Assembly: GCA_034439955.1 (NCBI GenBank) | Contig: JAWXBJ010000072.1 | Coordinates: forward strand, 1-25,158 | Origin: UBA7672 sp034439955 | GTDB taxonomy: Bacteria; Pseudomonadota; Alphaproteobacteria; Caulobacterales; Hyphomonadaceae | Length of the DNA stretch: 25,158 nucleotides | Reading direction: 5' to 3' | Shown here: positions 14,402 to 20,779 of the stretch, piece after piece | Position numbering within the stretch: the first letter of the stretch is position 1 | How the letters are laid out: each line of letters begins with the position of its first letter | Notes under the pieces: model-generated | Databases searched by the model: none | Seen by the model: the letters and a program-made list of their open reading frames with translations, nothing else | What the model was told of the DNA's origin: nothing | Program-made: the position numbers and the translations under genes

Positions 14402-15031
14402 TTGGGCGAGATCCCCAAAACGCGGAGCGTCGTTCCAATTCACGAGCAAGACCGGCTGCGGAATTTCGTTCGCACGACGGAGTTGATGGGGGGTCGGATA
14501 GCCGGCGCGCGGGTCGCGACGCCGGGAGATGCTGCGGCCCTGTCGCGATTGCTTTCCGACCCAAGCATTGCGCCCTGGATCTATACACTCCCTAATCCTA
14601 TCACCACCGAGACGATGGCTGCCTTTATCGACGATCATCTGGAGCAGCGCAGCCGCGGCGCAGGCGTGTTGTTTGTCTCGCTTAACCCGGCTGGTGAGGC
14701 GACGGCCTATTTCGACGTGGAATTGTGGCCGCACTGGTCGGCGTGCAAGTTCGGCGGCGCGGTCAAGCCCGAACGACAGGGCCGGGGCTTTGGAGGCGCT
14801 TGCGGCCTTGCCGCCGTGGAATGGTGCCTCGATCATCTTCGCGTCGATAGGATCTGCCAGACGACGGCGCTCGACAATGACCGCTCTATCCGCATCAACG
14901 CCCGCCTCGGCATGGTGCGGATGGGTGAGGTCCTGGCGGTGCGGCCAGATGGCACAACACGTCCATCCTTGTATTGGGAACTGGAGCGCGAGCGCTGGGA
15001 AGCGCTGAAAACCGTGCGGCGCGCGAGTTGA
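14402..15031 (+). CDS. RimJ/RimL-like GNAT N-acetyltransferase
   Basis: A 209-aa GNAT protein of the RimJ/RimL-like type (Acetyltransf_3). The acetyl-CoA loop is at KPERQGRGFGGACG, the following LAAVEWCLDHLRVDRICQTTALDNDRSIRINARLGM block is the standard beta5-helix4 region, and it ends with a strand YWELERERW. The target could be a small molecule or a protein terminus. I chose the TTG at 14402 because a perfect GGAGG lies 5 bases before it; an ATG at 14486 would remove part of the N-terminus. The inverted repeat at 14361-14383 lies directly in its leader and may control it. Confidence 0.85.
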   Translation: MGEIPKTRSVVPIHEQDRLRNFVRTTELMGGRIAGARVATPGDAAALSRLLSDPSIAPWIYTLPNPITTETMAAFIDDHLEQRSRGAGVLFVSLNPAGEATAYFDVELWPHWSACKFGGAVKPERQGRGFGGACGLAAVEWCLDHLRVDRICQTTALDNDRSIRINARLGMVRMGEVLAVRPDGTTRPSLYWELERERWEALKTVRRAS

Positions 15032-15084
15032 AGCAGCGCGCGTCCATTCCGACGCGCATTGATAGGTGGACCGATCAAGCGGCC

Positions 15085-16038
15085 TCACTTTTTCAGGCCG
15101 ATTTCCTTCAGACGTTGCAAGAGGAAATCCTGCGCATTGATGGGTTCGGGATAAAGATCGGGCCGATCGGAACCCATGCAGCCGGGCAGGGTCCGAATCT
15201 CGTAATCCGGCCGGAAGTGCAGGAAGTAGGGCGTCGAATACCGCGCAAAGCGGGAGCGCTCCGGCTTTGGGTTGACCACCCGGTGGGACGTGGACGGCAG
15301 CACGTTGTTCGTCTGGCGCTGCAGCATGTCTCCGATATTCACGACAAGAGACCCGGGCGGCGGGTTCACGCCCAGCCATTGGCCGTTGCGGTGGCGGACC
15401 TCAAGACCGCCTTCCTCGGCGCCGAGGAGAAGGGTGATCACATTGATGTCTTCGTGGGCCCCGGCGCGCACCGACCCCTCCGCCGGCGGCGCTGGCTGGG
15501 CCGGGTAATGCAGCATGCGGAGGATCGAATTTCCGTTGCGGACACTGTCGTCGAAAAACCGCGGTGGCAGATCGAGATCGAGGGCGATGGCGGAGAGAAT
15601 ATCGACGCCAAGGGAATCGAGCGCGTCGAACATCGCCCCCGTAGTCGCCTTCCATCCAGGGATTTCGGCGACGTAGAGATTATCCGGCATGACAGCTCTT
15701 TGCGGATCATCCTCAGGCAATTCGCGCCCGACATGCCAGAACTCCTTGAGGTCGTGCTTGACGGCCCCCTTGGCCACCTCGACGCCGAACGGCGTGTAAC
15801 CGCGCTGACCTGACAGGGCCGGCTCGAAGTAAGAGCGCTTCACCGGATCGGGCAGGGCGAAGAATGCCCGGGCGGCCGCCACCCCGCGATCGAGAACCGT
15901 CGGGTCGAGGCCATGGTCGTTGATGACCGCGAAACCGGTTTCACGAACGGACCGGCCAAGCTGGCGAGCGAAGCCGCGCTTGTCCTGTCTGGAAAGCAAA
16001 TAGCTGATGGGCTCGAAATGGTTGTCGGCGGTGGCCAT
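15085..16038 (-). CDS. Isopenicillin N synthase-like 2-oxoglutarate/Fe(II) oxygenase
   Basis: A 317-aa non-heme iron oxygenase of the isopenicillin N synthase/2OG family. The iron triad is visible: H195 and D197 in AHEDINV, and H252 in STSHRVV. The RxS motif that binds 2-oxoglutarate is R266-Y-S268. The N-terminal DIOX_N-type part has the GFAVINDHGLD block. Family members hydroxylate or desaturate diverse small molecules; the substrate cannot be inferred. The ATG at 16038 starts a full domain; the open frame further upstream runs into the divergent GST gene. The divergent neighbour is a Nu-class GST. Confidence 0.9.
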   Translation of the reverse strand: MATADNHFEPISYLLSRQDKRGFARQLGRSVRETGFAVINDHGLDPTVLDRGVAAARAFFALPDPVKRSYFEPALSGQRGYTPFGVEVAKGAVKHDLKEFWHVGRELPEDDPQRAVMPDNLYVAEIPGWKATTGAMFDALDSLGVDILSAIALDLDLPPRFFDDSVRNGNSILRMLHYPAQPAPPAEGSVRAGAHEDINVITLLLGAEEGGLEVRHRNGQWLGVNPPPGSLVVNIGDMLQRQTNNVLPSTSHRVVNPKPERSRFARYSTPYFLHFRPDYEIRTLPGCMGSDRPDLYPEPINAQDFLLQRLKEIGLKK

Positions 16039-16143
16039 GGCGTTCGATTCCAGATGCAGGTCGTTGAGTATCTGCGTTCGCAGTCTGGCGCCTGAAGTTC
16101 GGGACCGCCATGTTCGCCGGATCAAATCACGGAGGATTTCGCG
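16039..16143. promoter_or_regulatory. Divergent promoter region oxygenase / GST
   Basis: The 105-base gap between the two divergent genes should hold both promoters. A strong GGAGG (16132-16136) before the GST start is clear. No regulator site is recognised. Confidence 0.3.
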
Positions 16144-16872
16144 GTGACCCAACCGATCCAACTGCACTATTGGCCAACACCCAATGGCTGGAAGGTCTCG
16201 ATCGCGCTGGAGGAAATGGGTCTCGGCTACACGATGATCCCCGTGAACATCGGCAAGGGCGACCAGTTCAAGTCCGATTTCCTGTCGATCAGTCCCAATA
16301 ACCGAATGCCGGCGATCGTCGATCCCGATGGACCCGACGGTGAGCCGATCTCGATATTCGAAAGCGGGGCCATCCTCCAGTATCTGGCTCGCAAGACCGG
16401 CGCTTTCGGCGGGACGAACCCCCGCGAGCAGGCGGAAATCGAAAGCTGGCTGATGTGGCAGATGGGCGGACTTGGGCCCATGGCGGGGCAGACCCATCAT
16501 TTCCGGCAGTACGCGCCCAAGATCGAGCCCGACGAGACAAGGCTCAAATACGGGCAGGACCGCTACACCAACGAGACGAATCGCCTCTACGGGGTGTTGA
16601 ACGCGCGTTTGCAGGATCGGGAATTCGTGGCCGGGAAACTCAGCATCGCCGACTTCGCCATCTGGCCCTGGATCGTGCCCTGGAAAAACCAGGGCCAGGA
16701 TCTGGACGCCTTCCCGGCCGTAAGGGCCTGGTTCAACCTCTGCCGGGAGAGGCCCGGTTTCGCCGCCGGCTTCAAGCTGGGCGAAGAATTGCGCAATCAG
16801 ACCCTGAGCGCCGACGGCAAGGATGCCGAGGAGGCCCGGAAAATCCTGTTCGGCCAGAAGGCGCGCGGGTGA
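16144..16872 (+). CDS. Nu-class-like glutathione S-transferase (YfcG/YghU type)
   Basis: A 242-aa GST. The N-terminal thioredoxin-fold domain (1-88) has YWPTPNGWKVSIALEEM (9-25), in which the Thr-Pro-Asn pattern replaces the usual Tyr/Ser/Cys; this marks the Nu class. It continues with SPNNRMPAIVD and IFESGAILQYLA, where E73/S74 contact glutathione. The C-terminal helical domain contains LSIADFAIWPWIVPW. E. coli YfcG and YghU are disulfide-bond reductases with two bound glutathiones, so a similar role is likely. It starts with GTG at 16144 after GGAGG. It diverges from the oxygenase, and the two could share a stress or detoxification role, which is inference. Confidence 0.92.
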   Translation: MTQPIQLHYWPTPNGWKVSIALEEMGLGYTMIPVNIGKGDQFKSDFLSISPNNRMPAIVDPDGPDGEPISIFESGAILQYLARKTGAFGGTNPREQAEIESWLMWQMGGLGPMAGQTHHFRQYAPKIEPDETRLKYGQDRYTNETNRLYGVLNARLQDREFVAGKLSIADFAIWPWIVPWKNQGQDLDAFPAVRAWFNLCRERPGFAAGFKLGEELRNQTLSADGKDAEEARKILFGQKARG

Positions 16873-17102
16873 GAGGATTGTGTTGCGAAGGCTATGCCTT
16901 ATCGATTCAGTTCTGATTCAGACCTCTGAAAGTCTGTAAACCCAAATAAATCTCAAATTAAGAACAAAAATCCTGCAGTATTAACCACGCCGCAAACCTT
17001 GTTCTATTGAATAACACCTGTCGCCAAAGAAGCGGCGGGGTGTGTGAACGTCAAAGCGGGCTCACAAGGGCCAGGCCGGCGTCACGAACAAGGAATGCCA
17101 GA
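16873..17102 (+). promoter_or_regulatory. AT-rich promoter region with paired GANTC sites
   Basis: The region from about 16900 to 17010 is markedly AT-rich and presumably holds the promoter of the Sel1-repeat gene. GATTCAG occurs twice, at 16904-16910 and 16915-16921, one helical turn apart. Both contain GATTC, which fits GANTC, the site methylated by CcrM in Caulobacterales. A weak CAGAC/GTCTG inverted repeat follows (16920-16937), without a T-run. No -35/-10 pair is clear. Confidence 0.4.
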
Positions 17103-17375
17103 ATGGCGTATGCGGACATCGAGTTGGAAGCCCCCGAGACGGGCCTCGCGAAAGACTGCCCTGCCGACGAACTCTATCGCCTCGGACTTGTGTATTCGAC
17201 CGGCATGGGTGTCGCGGTCGATTTCCTCGCCGCGCACAAATGGTTCAATCTCGCGGCCTCGCGCGGACACATGGATGCCAAGATGTGCCGTACGGAAATG
17301 GCCGACCTGTTGATCCCCGCCGACGTCGTCAAGGCGCAGCGCGCCGCCCGCGAGTGGATAAAGAAGGCCAATTAG
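17103..17375 (+). CDS. Small Sel1-repeat protein
   Basis: A 90-aa protein that is essentially one Sel1/TPR-like repeat and part of a second: ELYRLGLVYSTGMGVAVDFLAAHKWFNLAASRGHMDAK (about 24-61). It ends with a basic EWIKKAN-type helix. Sel1 repeats mediate protein-protein contacts; a single-repeat protein of this size is probably an adaptor, and similar small Sel1 proteins are common in alphaproteobacteria. It lacks a signal peptide and is likely cytoplasmic. The ATG at 17103 has AAGGA 8 bases upstream; the open frame to 17007 lies in the AT-rich leader. It stands alone. Confidence 0.75.
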   Translation: MAYADIELEAPETGLAKDCPADELYRLGLVYSTGMGVAVDFLAAHKWFNLAASRGHMDAKMCRTEMADLLIPADVVKAQRAAREWIKKAN

Positions 17376-17565
17376 GCAAGCCGCGTCAGACCATGTGAAG
17401 TGGTCTCTGGAAGGCCCGCAGACGCACAACATCAGTCTCAAGCGGATCACCTCCGGCGACGTCTTGAAGTAGCAAGACATCGAGATTTCCATTCGGAAGG
17501 GCGATGCGCCGCCGAACCTTGCAAGCATCCGCGCCTTGTGGACCGGGACCGAACCGTCTGGTTAG
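17362..17565 (+). pseudogene. Possible decayed coding fragment
   Basis: The frame is open from 17362 and, from about 17383, looks coding: the codons strongly prefer G or C in the third position, and the translation reads like a soluble protein (for example WSLEGPQTHNISLKRI). A TAG at 17470-17472 interrupts it, after which the same frame resumes with QDIEISIRKGDAPPNLASIR and stops at 17563-17565. I see no convincing start codon with a ribosome binding site. I do not recognise the family. A remnant of a small gene is the simplest reading, but chance is possible. Confidence 0.3.
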
Positions 17566-17711
17566 CTCGAGAGAAGTCCAGGCAATCCGCACGGTCCCGG
17601 ATGTCCGGGCGCGCTGCTGCGGGTTTCACCAATCATGCTCAAATAGGGGATCGAGATCGCCGCGCGAAGCCCTGGCTCGTAGGCATGAGCGGCGTTGCAG
17701 GACCGAGCCCG
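17566..17711. other. Remaining intergenic stretch before hfsD
   Basis: No gene, clear hairpin or promoter is seen. Together with the fragment above it fills the 336 bases between the Sel1-repeat gene and the hfsD stop. A terminator for the minus-strand hfsD would be expected here, but no GC-rich stem followed by a T-run (read on the minus strand) is evident. Confidence 0.4.
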
Positions 17712-18428
17712 CTAGAACCTGGCCACATCGTAGAAGAGGCTGAAATCGATCGGCAGCGCATCACGGACGAACTGCCGAACGAACAGGTTCTCGTCCGAAA
17801 TGATCTTGCGTGACACGTAGACAACGTCGAACCGTTTCAAGGGACCAATATCGTAGAGCGCCTGTTTCGCGAGGCCGTTGCGGACATCGACGACACGCGT
17901 CATCAACCGGCCGCCGGACGCCCGACGCAGCACGATGACCTGGGTCGGCTTGGCGTCGTCGGTCCATCCGCCGGCGAGGACAATGGCCTGCAGGGGATCG
18001 ATCTCCCCGGGGAGTTCAAAGACGCCGGGGGACTTCACCTCGCCGCCGACGAATATCTTCTGGGATCCAAATTCTGTCGGGGTCACCGTCAGGGATGGAT
18101 CAAGCAGCTCCCGCCCATAGACTGCTTCGAACAGGGCGCGCAGCTCCGAAGCCGTGTAGTATGCGGCCATCACCGGGCCGAACGTCGGCAGACTGACCCG
18201 GCCATCTGGACCGATCGTCAGCTCTGCGCTGAGTTCCGGCGCTGTCCTTACATCGATTTTCAGCTGGTCACCGGGATAGAAGCGGTACTCGCTGTCGGCC
18301 GCTGTCCACTCGGGATAGGCGGCGACGGGAAAATCGGGAGCATTGGCTGGCAAGGGCGTGCCCATGCATCCCGACACGGCTCCGAGGCCGGCGAGGCAGC
18401 CAAGGAATTGCAGGTGCGCGCGCGACAT
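17712..18428 (-). CDS. hfsD: Holdfast/polysaccharide export lipoprotein (Wza-like)
   Basis: The outer-membrane export component of a Wzy-type polysaccharide pathway. The 238-aa product begins with a lipoprotein signal ending in AVSGC, with C21 lipidated. The polysaccharide export domain follows (YRFYPGDQLKIDVRTAPELS, IGPDGRVSLP, LDPSLTVTP), and then an SLBB-type domain (IFVGGEVKSPGVFELPG, LAGGWTDDAKPTQVIVL). It is shorter than E. coli Wza and lacks room for a C-terminal membrane helix. The ATG at 18428 places the signal peptide at the N-terminus; the frame upstream overlaps the divergent hfsA. The neighbours HfsA, HfsB, HfsC, HfsE, HfsG and HfsH make HfsD of the holdfast system the best assignment. 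Confidence 0.85.
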   Translation of the reverse strand: MSRAHLQFLGCLAGLGAVSGCMGTPLPANAPDFPVAAYPEWTAADSEYRFYPGDQLKIDVRTAPELSAELTIGPDGRVSLPTFGPVMAAYYTASELRALFEAVYGRELLDPSLTVTPTEFGSQKIFVGGEVKSPGVFELPGEIDPLQAIVLAGGWTDDAKPTQVIVLRRASGGRLMTRVVDVRNGLAKQALYDIGPLKRFDVVYVSRKIISDENLFVRQFVRDALPIDFSLFYDVARF

Positions 18429-18483
18429 GCCGGATTCTCTGGCCGGGAATGGATAATCCGTTGTTAACGGCAAGAAGCCAAGT
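18429..18483. promoter_or_regulatory. 55-base divergent hfsD/hfsA control region
   Basis: This very short gap must serve two operons. On the plus strand ATAA (18453-18456), seven bases, then TTAAC (18464-18468) is one mismatch from the CtrA box; read on the minus strand it is TTAA-N7-TTAT. The same place holds a perfect palindrome, CCGTT-GTT-AACGG (18458-18470), which ends 13 bases before the hfsA start. Regulation by CtrA or another dimeric factor is plausible but unproven. Confidence 0.4.
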
Positions 18484-20016
18484 GTGCTGACGGCAACCCG
18501 GGATTCGCCCTTGAGCGTGGACGCATGGAATGAACGCGCGGAAGCCGATGCTGCGGCATCGCGCGAGCCCGCGCCCCGCATGCGCCTTCGGCCTCGATTG
18601 CGGCCAGCCGATGTGGCGCTTCAACTTTGGCGACTCAAATGGTTGATGCTTCTCGTTTTTCTCCCCCTCCTGCTTGCGGCGGTCGCAGTCGCCCTGGCGT
18701 TCCCGACCAAGTATGTCGCGAGCTCGCGCATTCTGGTGACGCTTGGCCAGGAGTATGTTTTTGATCCCGTGATCGGCGAGGCCGGGCGCGGCGCTTTTCC
18801 GCAACAGGAGGAGGTCCTCCAGGCCGAGGCGGAACTTGCGCGCTCGCCGGTCATCGCCGAGCGAGTGATCGGCCGGATCGGTTTGAGCCGCCTCTATCCC
18901 AGGATCGCGGAAGCGGCGCTGCGCGCACAGCCCGGTCGAAAATACGTCGTCGAGCAGCGAGCGCTTGAGACCTTCGCAAGAGATTTTGGTGCGTGGTCCG
19001 GCCCCAGATCGTCAATTCTCAAGCTCACCTTCGCGCACGCGAACCCCCAGCTGGCGGCCGAAACCCTGAACGTGTTCGTCGGGACATATGTCGATTACCG
19101 CCGCGAGGTGCTGAGTGGCGGGCAGGGCGGCGGTCTCGGCGGCCAGCGAACGGCGATCGAGGAGCGGCTGAAAGCTTCCGACCTGGCAATGCGGGCGTTT
19201 CTCGCCCAGCATCGGATCAGCGACTTCACGGCGGAGCTGGAGGCCGTGACGCGCCTTTTTGGTTCGCTGTCCGACGAACTCTCCAGCGTGCAGGCGTCGT
19301 TGCGGGAAGCCGAGGGTCGCCTGACGGGTTTGCGCCGGCAGATCGCCGTGGCGCCCAAACAGATCGATCTCTACACCGAGAGCACATCCGCCCAGGATCT
19401 TTACAGCCTGCGTCTGGAGCGCGAACAGCTTCTGACTCGGTACAAGCCCGAAAGTCGCGTTGTTCAAGATCTGGAGCGTCGCATTTCGCAGCTTGAGGGC
19501 TTCCTCGGGTCAGCCCCCGCCGGAGGGTTGCGACGTGTTGGCCCCAACCCGACCTATCAGGCCATCGAGACCGAGCTTTGGAACGCGCAAGCCAGCATCG
19601 ACGCGCATGCCGGTCGCTCCCAGGAACTCGCCCGACAAAAGGCCGAGGCGGAGGTGCGGCAGATCCAACTCGCAACTCTGTCGCCCGAGTATCACAAGCT
19701 GAAGCGTGACCGCGATGCGCTTGAAACCGCAGCCGGCGTCTTCGCCGAACGCGAACAGACAGATCTCGCGCGCGACGAGCTTTCGGGGAAAAATGCGGGA
19801 AACATTTCCGTCTATGAGCCGGCGCGGCCCCCGGCCAGGGGCGCGTCGCCCAAGCTCGTCATCGTCGCGGCAGGCGCCTTGTTTGCTCTAGCGACAAGCT
19901 TCATGGTGGGCCTGCTCCGGACATGGTCGCTTCCAGGATTGCCCACGGCGGGCGCCCTTGAGCGCACGCTGCGCCTTCGTGTGCTCGGCGTTGCAAGGGA
20001 GCGCGGGTCCCTGTGA
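18484..20016 (+). CDS. hfsA: Holdfast chain-length/co-polymerase protein (Wzz/Wzc-like)
   Basis: An inner-membrane polysaccharide co-polymerase of the Wzz/GumC type, thought to control chain length and link the polymerase to the Wza-like exporter. The 510-aa protein has TM1 at about 53-73, the Wzz motif FPTKYVASSRILVTL just after it, a long periplasmic coiled-coil region (about 200-430), a Pro-rich stretch (YEPARPPARG) and TM2 at about 458-478. There is no cytoplasmic kinase domain; the following gene supplies an ATPase-like partner, so the pair resembles a split Wzc. GTG at 18484 is the likely start; the ribosome binding site is weak. Its stop overlaps hfsB (GTGA). Confidence 0.88.
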   Translation: MLTATRDSPLSVDAWNERAEADAAASREPAPRMRLRPRLRPADVALQLWRLKWLMLLVFLPLLLAAVAVALAFPTKYVASSRILVTLGQEYVFDPVIGEAGRGAFPQQEEVLQAEAELARSPVIAERVIGRIGLSRLYPRIAEAALRAQPGRKYVVEQRALETFARDFGAWSGPRSSILKLTFAHANPQLAAETLNVFVGTYVDYRREVLSGGQGGGLGGQRTAIEERLKASDLAMRAFLAQHRISDFTAELEAVTRLFGSLSDELSSVQASLREAEGRLTGLRRQIAVAPKQIDLYTESTSAQDLYSLRLEREQLLTRYKPESRVVQDLERRISQLEGFLGSAPAGGLRRVGPNPTYQAIETELWNAQASIDAHAGRSQELARQKAEAEVRQIQLATLSPEYHKLKRDRDALETAAGVFAEREQTDLARDELSGKNAGNISVYEPARPPARGASPKLVIVAAGALFALATSFMVGLLRTWSLPGLPTAGALERTLRLRVLGVARERGSL

Positions 20017-20708
20017 TCGATCTTCGCGATGATCTCGCCGGCCTCCTGACGACGCTATCCCAAACGCCCGCGGCGACGGGCGGGCGGACAGTCATGTTCA
20101 TGTCAGCGCAGGCAGGAGAAGGCGTTTCGAGCGTGGCGGCGTCGTTCGCGCTGCTCGCCGCCGAGACCGCACGCAAGCCGGTTTGGCTGATCGATCTCGA
20201 CCTCAGGCGCAACCAGGCGTTCAACGCCTTCGCGGTTGGCGAATTCTCGGCGAAGTTCGGCGGTGTCGGCCCGCCTTACTCGGCAGCACTCAAGACACGG
20301 CCGTTCTACACCCTGGAACCAGAAGAGGACCCATCTGGCTCAGGCGTCGGCGCCCTTACGGCGCATCGCGTCGGCGAGACCCGGCTCATGGTGACACAGT
20401 TCGACGCGAGCGTCCTGAAACCGGGTCAGGCGCTGCGCATTCGCACCCAGCCCGGGTATTGGGAGGCCGTGCGCGCAGCGACCGACTGGGCGGTGATCGA
20501 CGCGCCGGCGCTCGAGCGTGCGGGAGCCGGTCTCGCGATCGCCGCCATGATGGACAGCGCCGTGATCGTCGTAAAGGCGGATGCAACGCCTCCAGCTGAT
20601 GTCGACAACCTGCGCAAGCGCATCATGGCGCACGGCGGCCGGGTCGCCGGCGCGCTTCTCAATCGCCGACGCGCGGATGCGCAATTGACGGATCGCCTGT
20701 CGGAATGA
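20013..20708 (+). CDS. hfsB: Holdfast protein HfsB, P-loop ATPase-like partner of HfsA
   Basis: A 231-aa cytoplasmic protein of the CpsD/Wzc-kinase-like fold. SAQAGEGVSSVAASFALLAA (31-50) is the P-loop region, but the lysine and threonine of the usual GEGKST are Val38 and Ser40. Walker A' is VWLIDLDLRR (57-66), and a Walker B-like strand is WAVIDAPALE. The C-terminus has no tyrosine cluster. Both features suggest a pseudo-kinase or an ATP-sensing scaffold rather than a tyrosine autokinase. It starts with GTG, overlapping hfsA by 4 bases, and fits the hfsA-hfsB order of Caulobacter. The gene name rests on this context as much as on the sequence. Confidence 0.75.
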   Translation: MIDLRDDLAGLLTTLSQTPAATGGRTVMFMSAQAGEGVSSVAASFALLAAETARKPVWLIDLDLRRNQAFNAFAVGEFSAKFGGVGPPYSAALKTRPFYTLEPEEDPSGSGVGALTAHRVGETRLMVTQFDASVLKPGQALRIRTQPGYWEAVRAATDWAVIDAPALERAGAGLAIAAMMDSAVIVVKADATPPADVDNLRKRIMAHGGRVAGALLNRRRADAQLTDRLSE

Positions 20709-20779
20709 GCGAGAAGCCGGCACAAAAAATTTCGGAGATGCCCGGCGCGGCCGCCTGCCTGGTCGGTACGCTTAAGTGA
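20705..20779 (+). CDS. Putative 24-codon bridging ORF between hfsB and hfsC
   Basis: ATG at 20705 overlaps the hfsB stop as ATGA, and the TGA at 20777-20779 overlaps the hfsC GTG start as GTGA. The encoded peptide begins MSEKPAQK and ends LVGTLK. It has no obvious domain. No good ribosome binding site precedes the hfsC GTG, so translation through this ORF could couple hfsB to hfsC. Its role as a real peptide or merely a relay is unknown, and chance cannot be ruled out. Confidence 0.4.
   Translation: MSEKPAQKISEMPGAAACLVGTLK

Noticed and set aside
13287..14588. A 433-codon open frame antisense to the FemAB-like gene
   Set aside because: Same effect: the plus-strand gene has recognisable motifs and a good ribosome binding site, the antisense product has none.
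17400..17813. A 137-codon plus-strand frame after the Sel1-repeat gene
   Set aside because: It is Arg/His-rich, overlaps the end of hfsD and is out of frame with the coding-like fragment in the same stretch.
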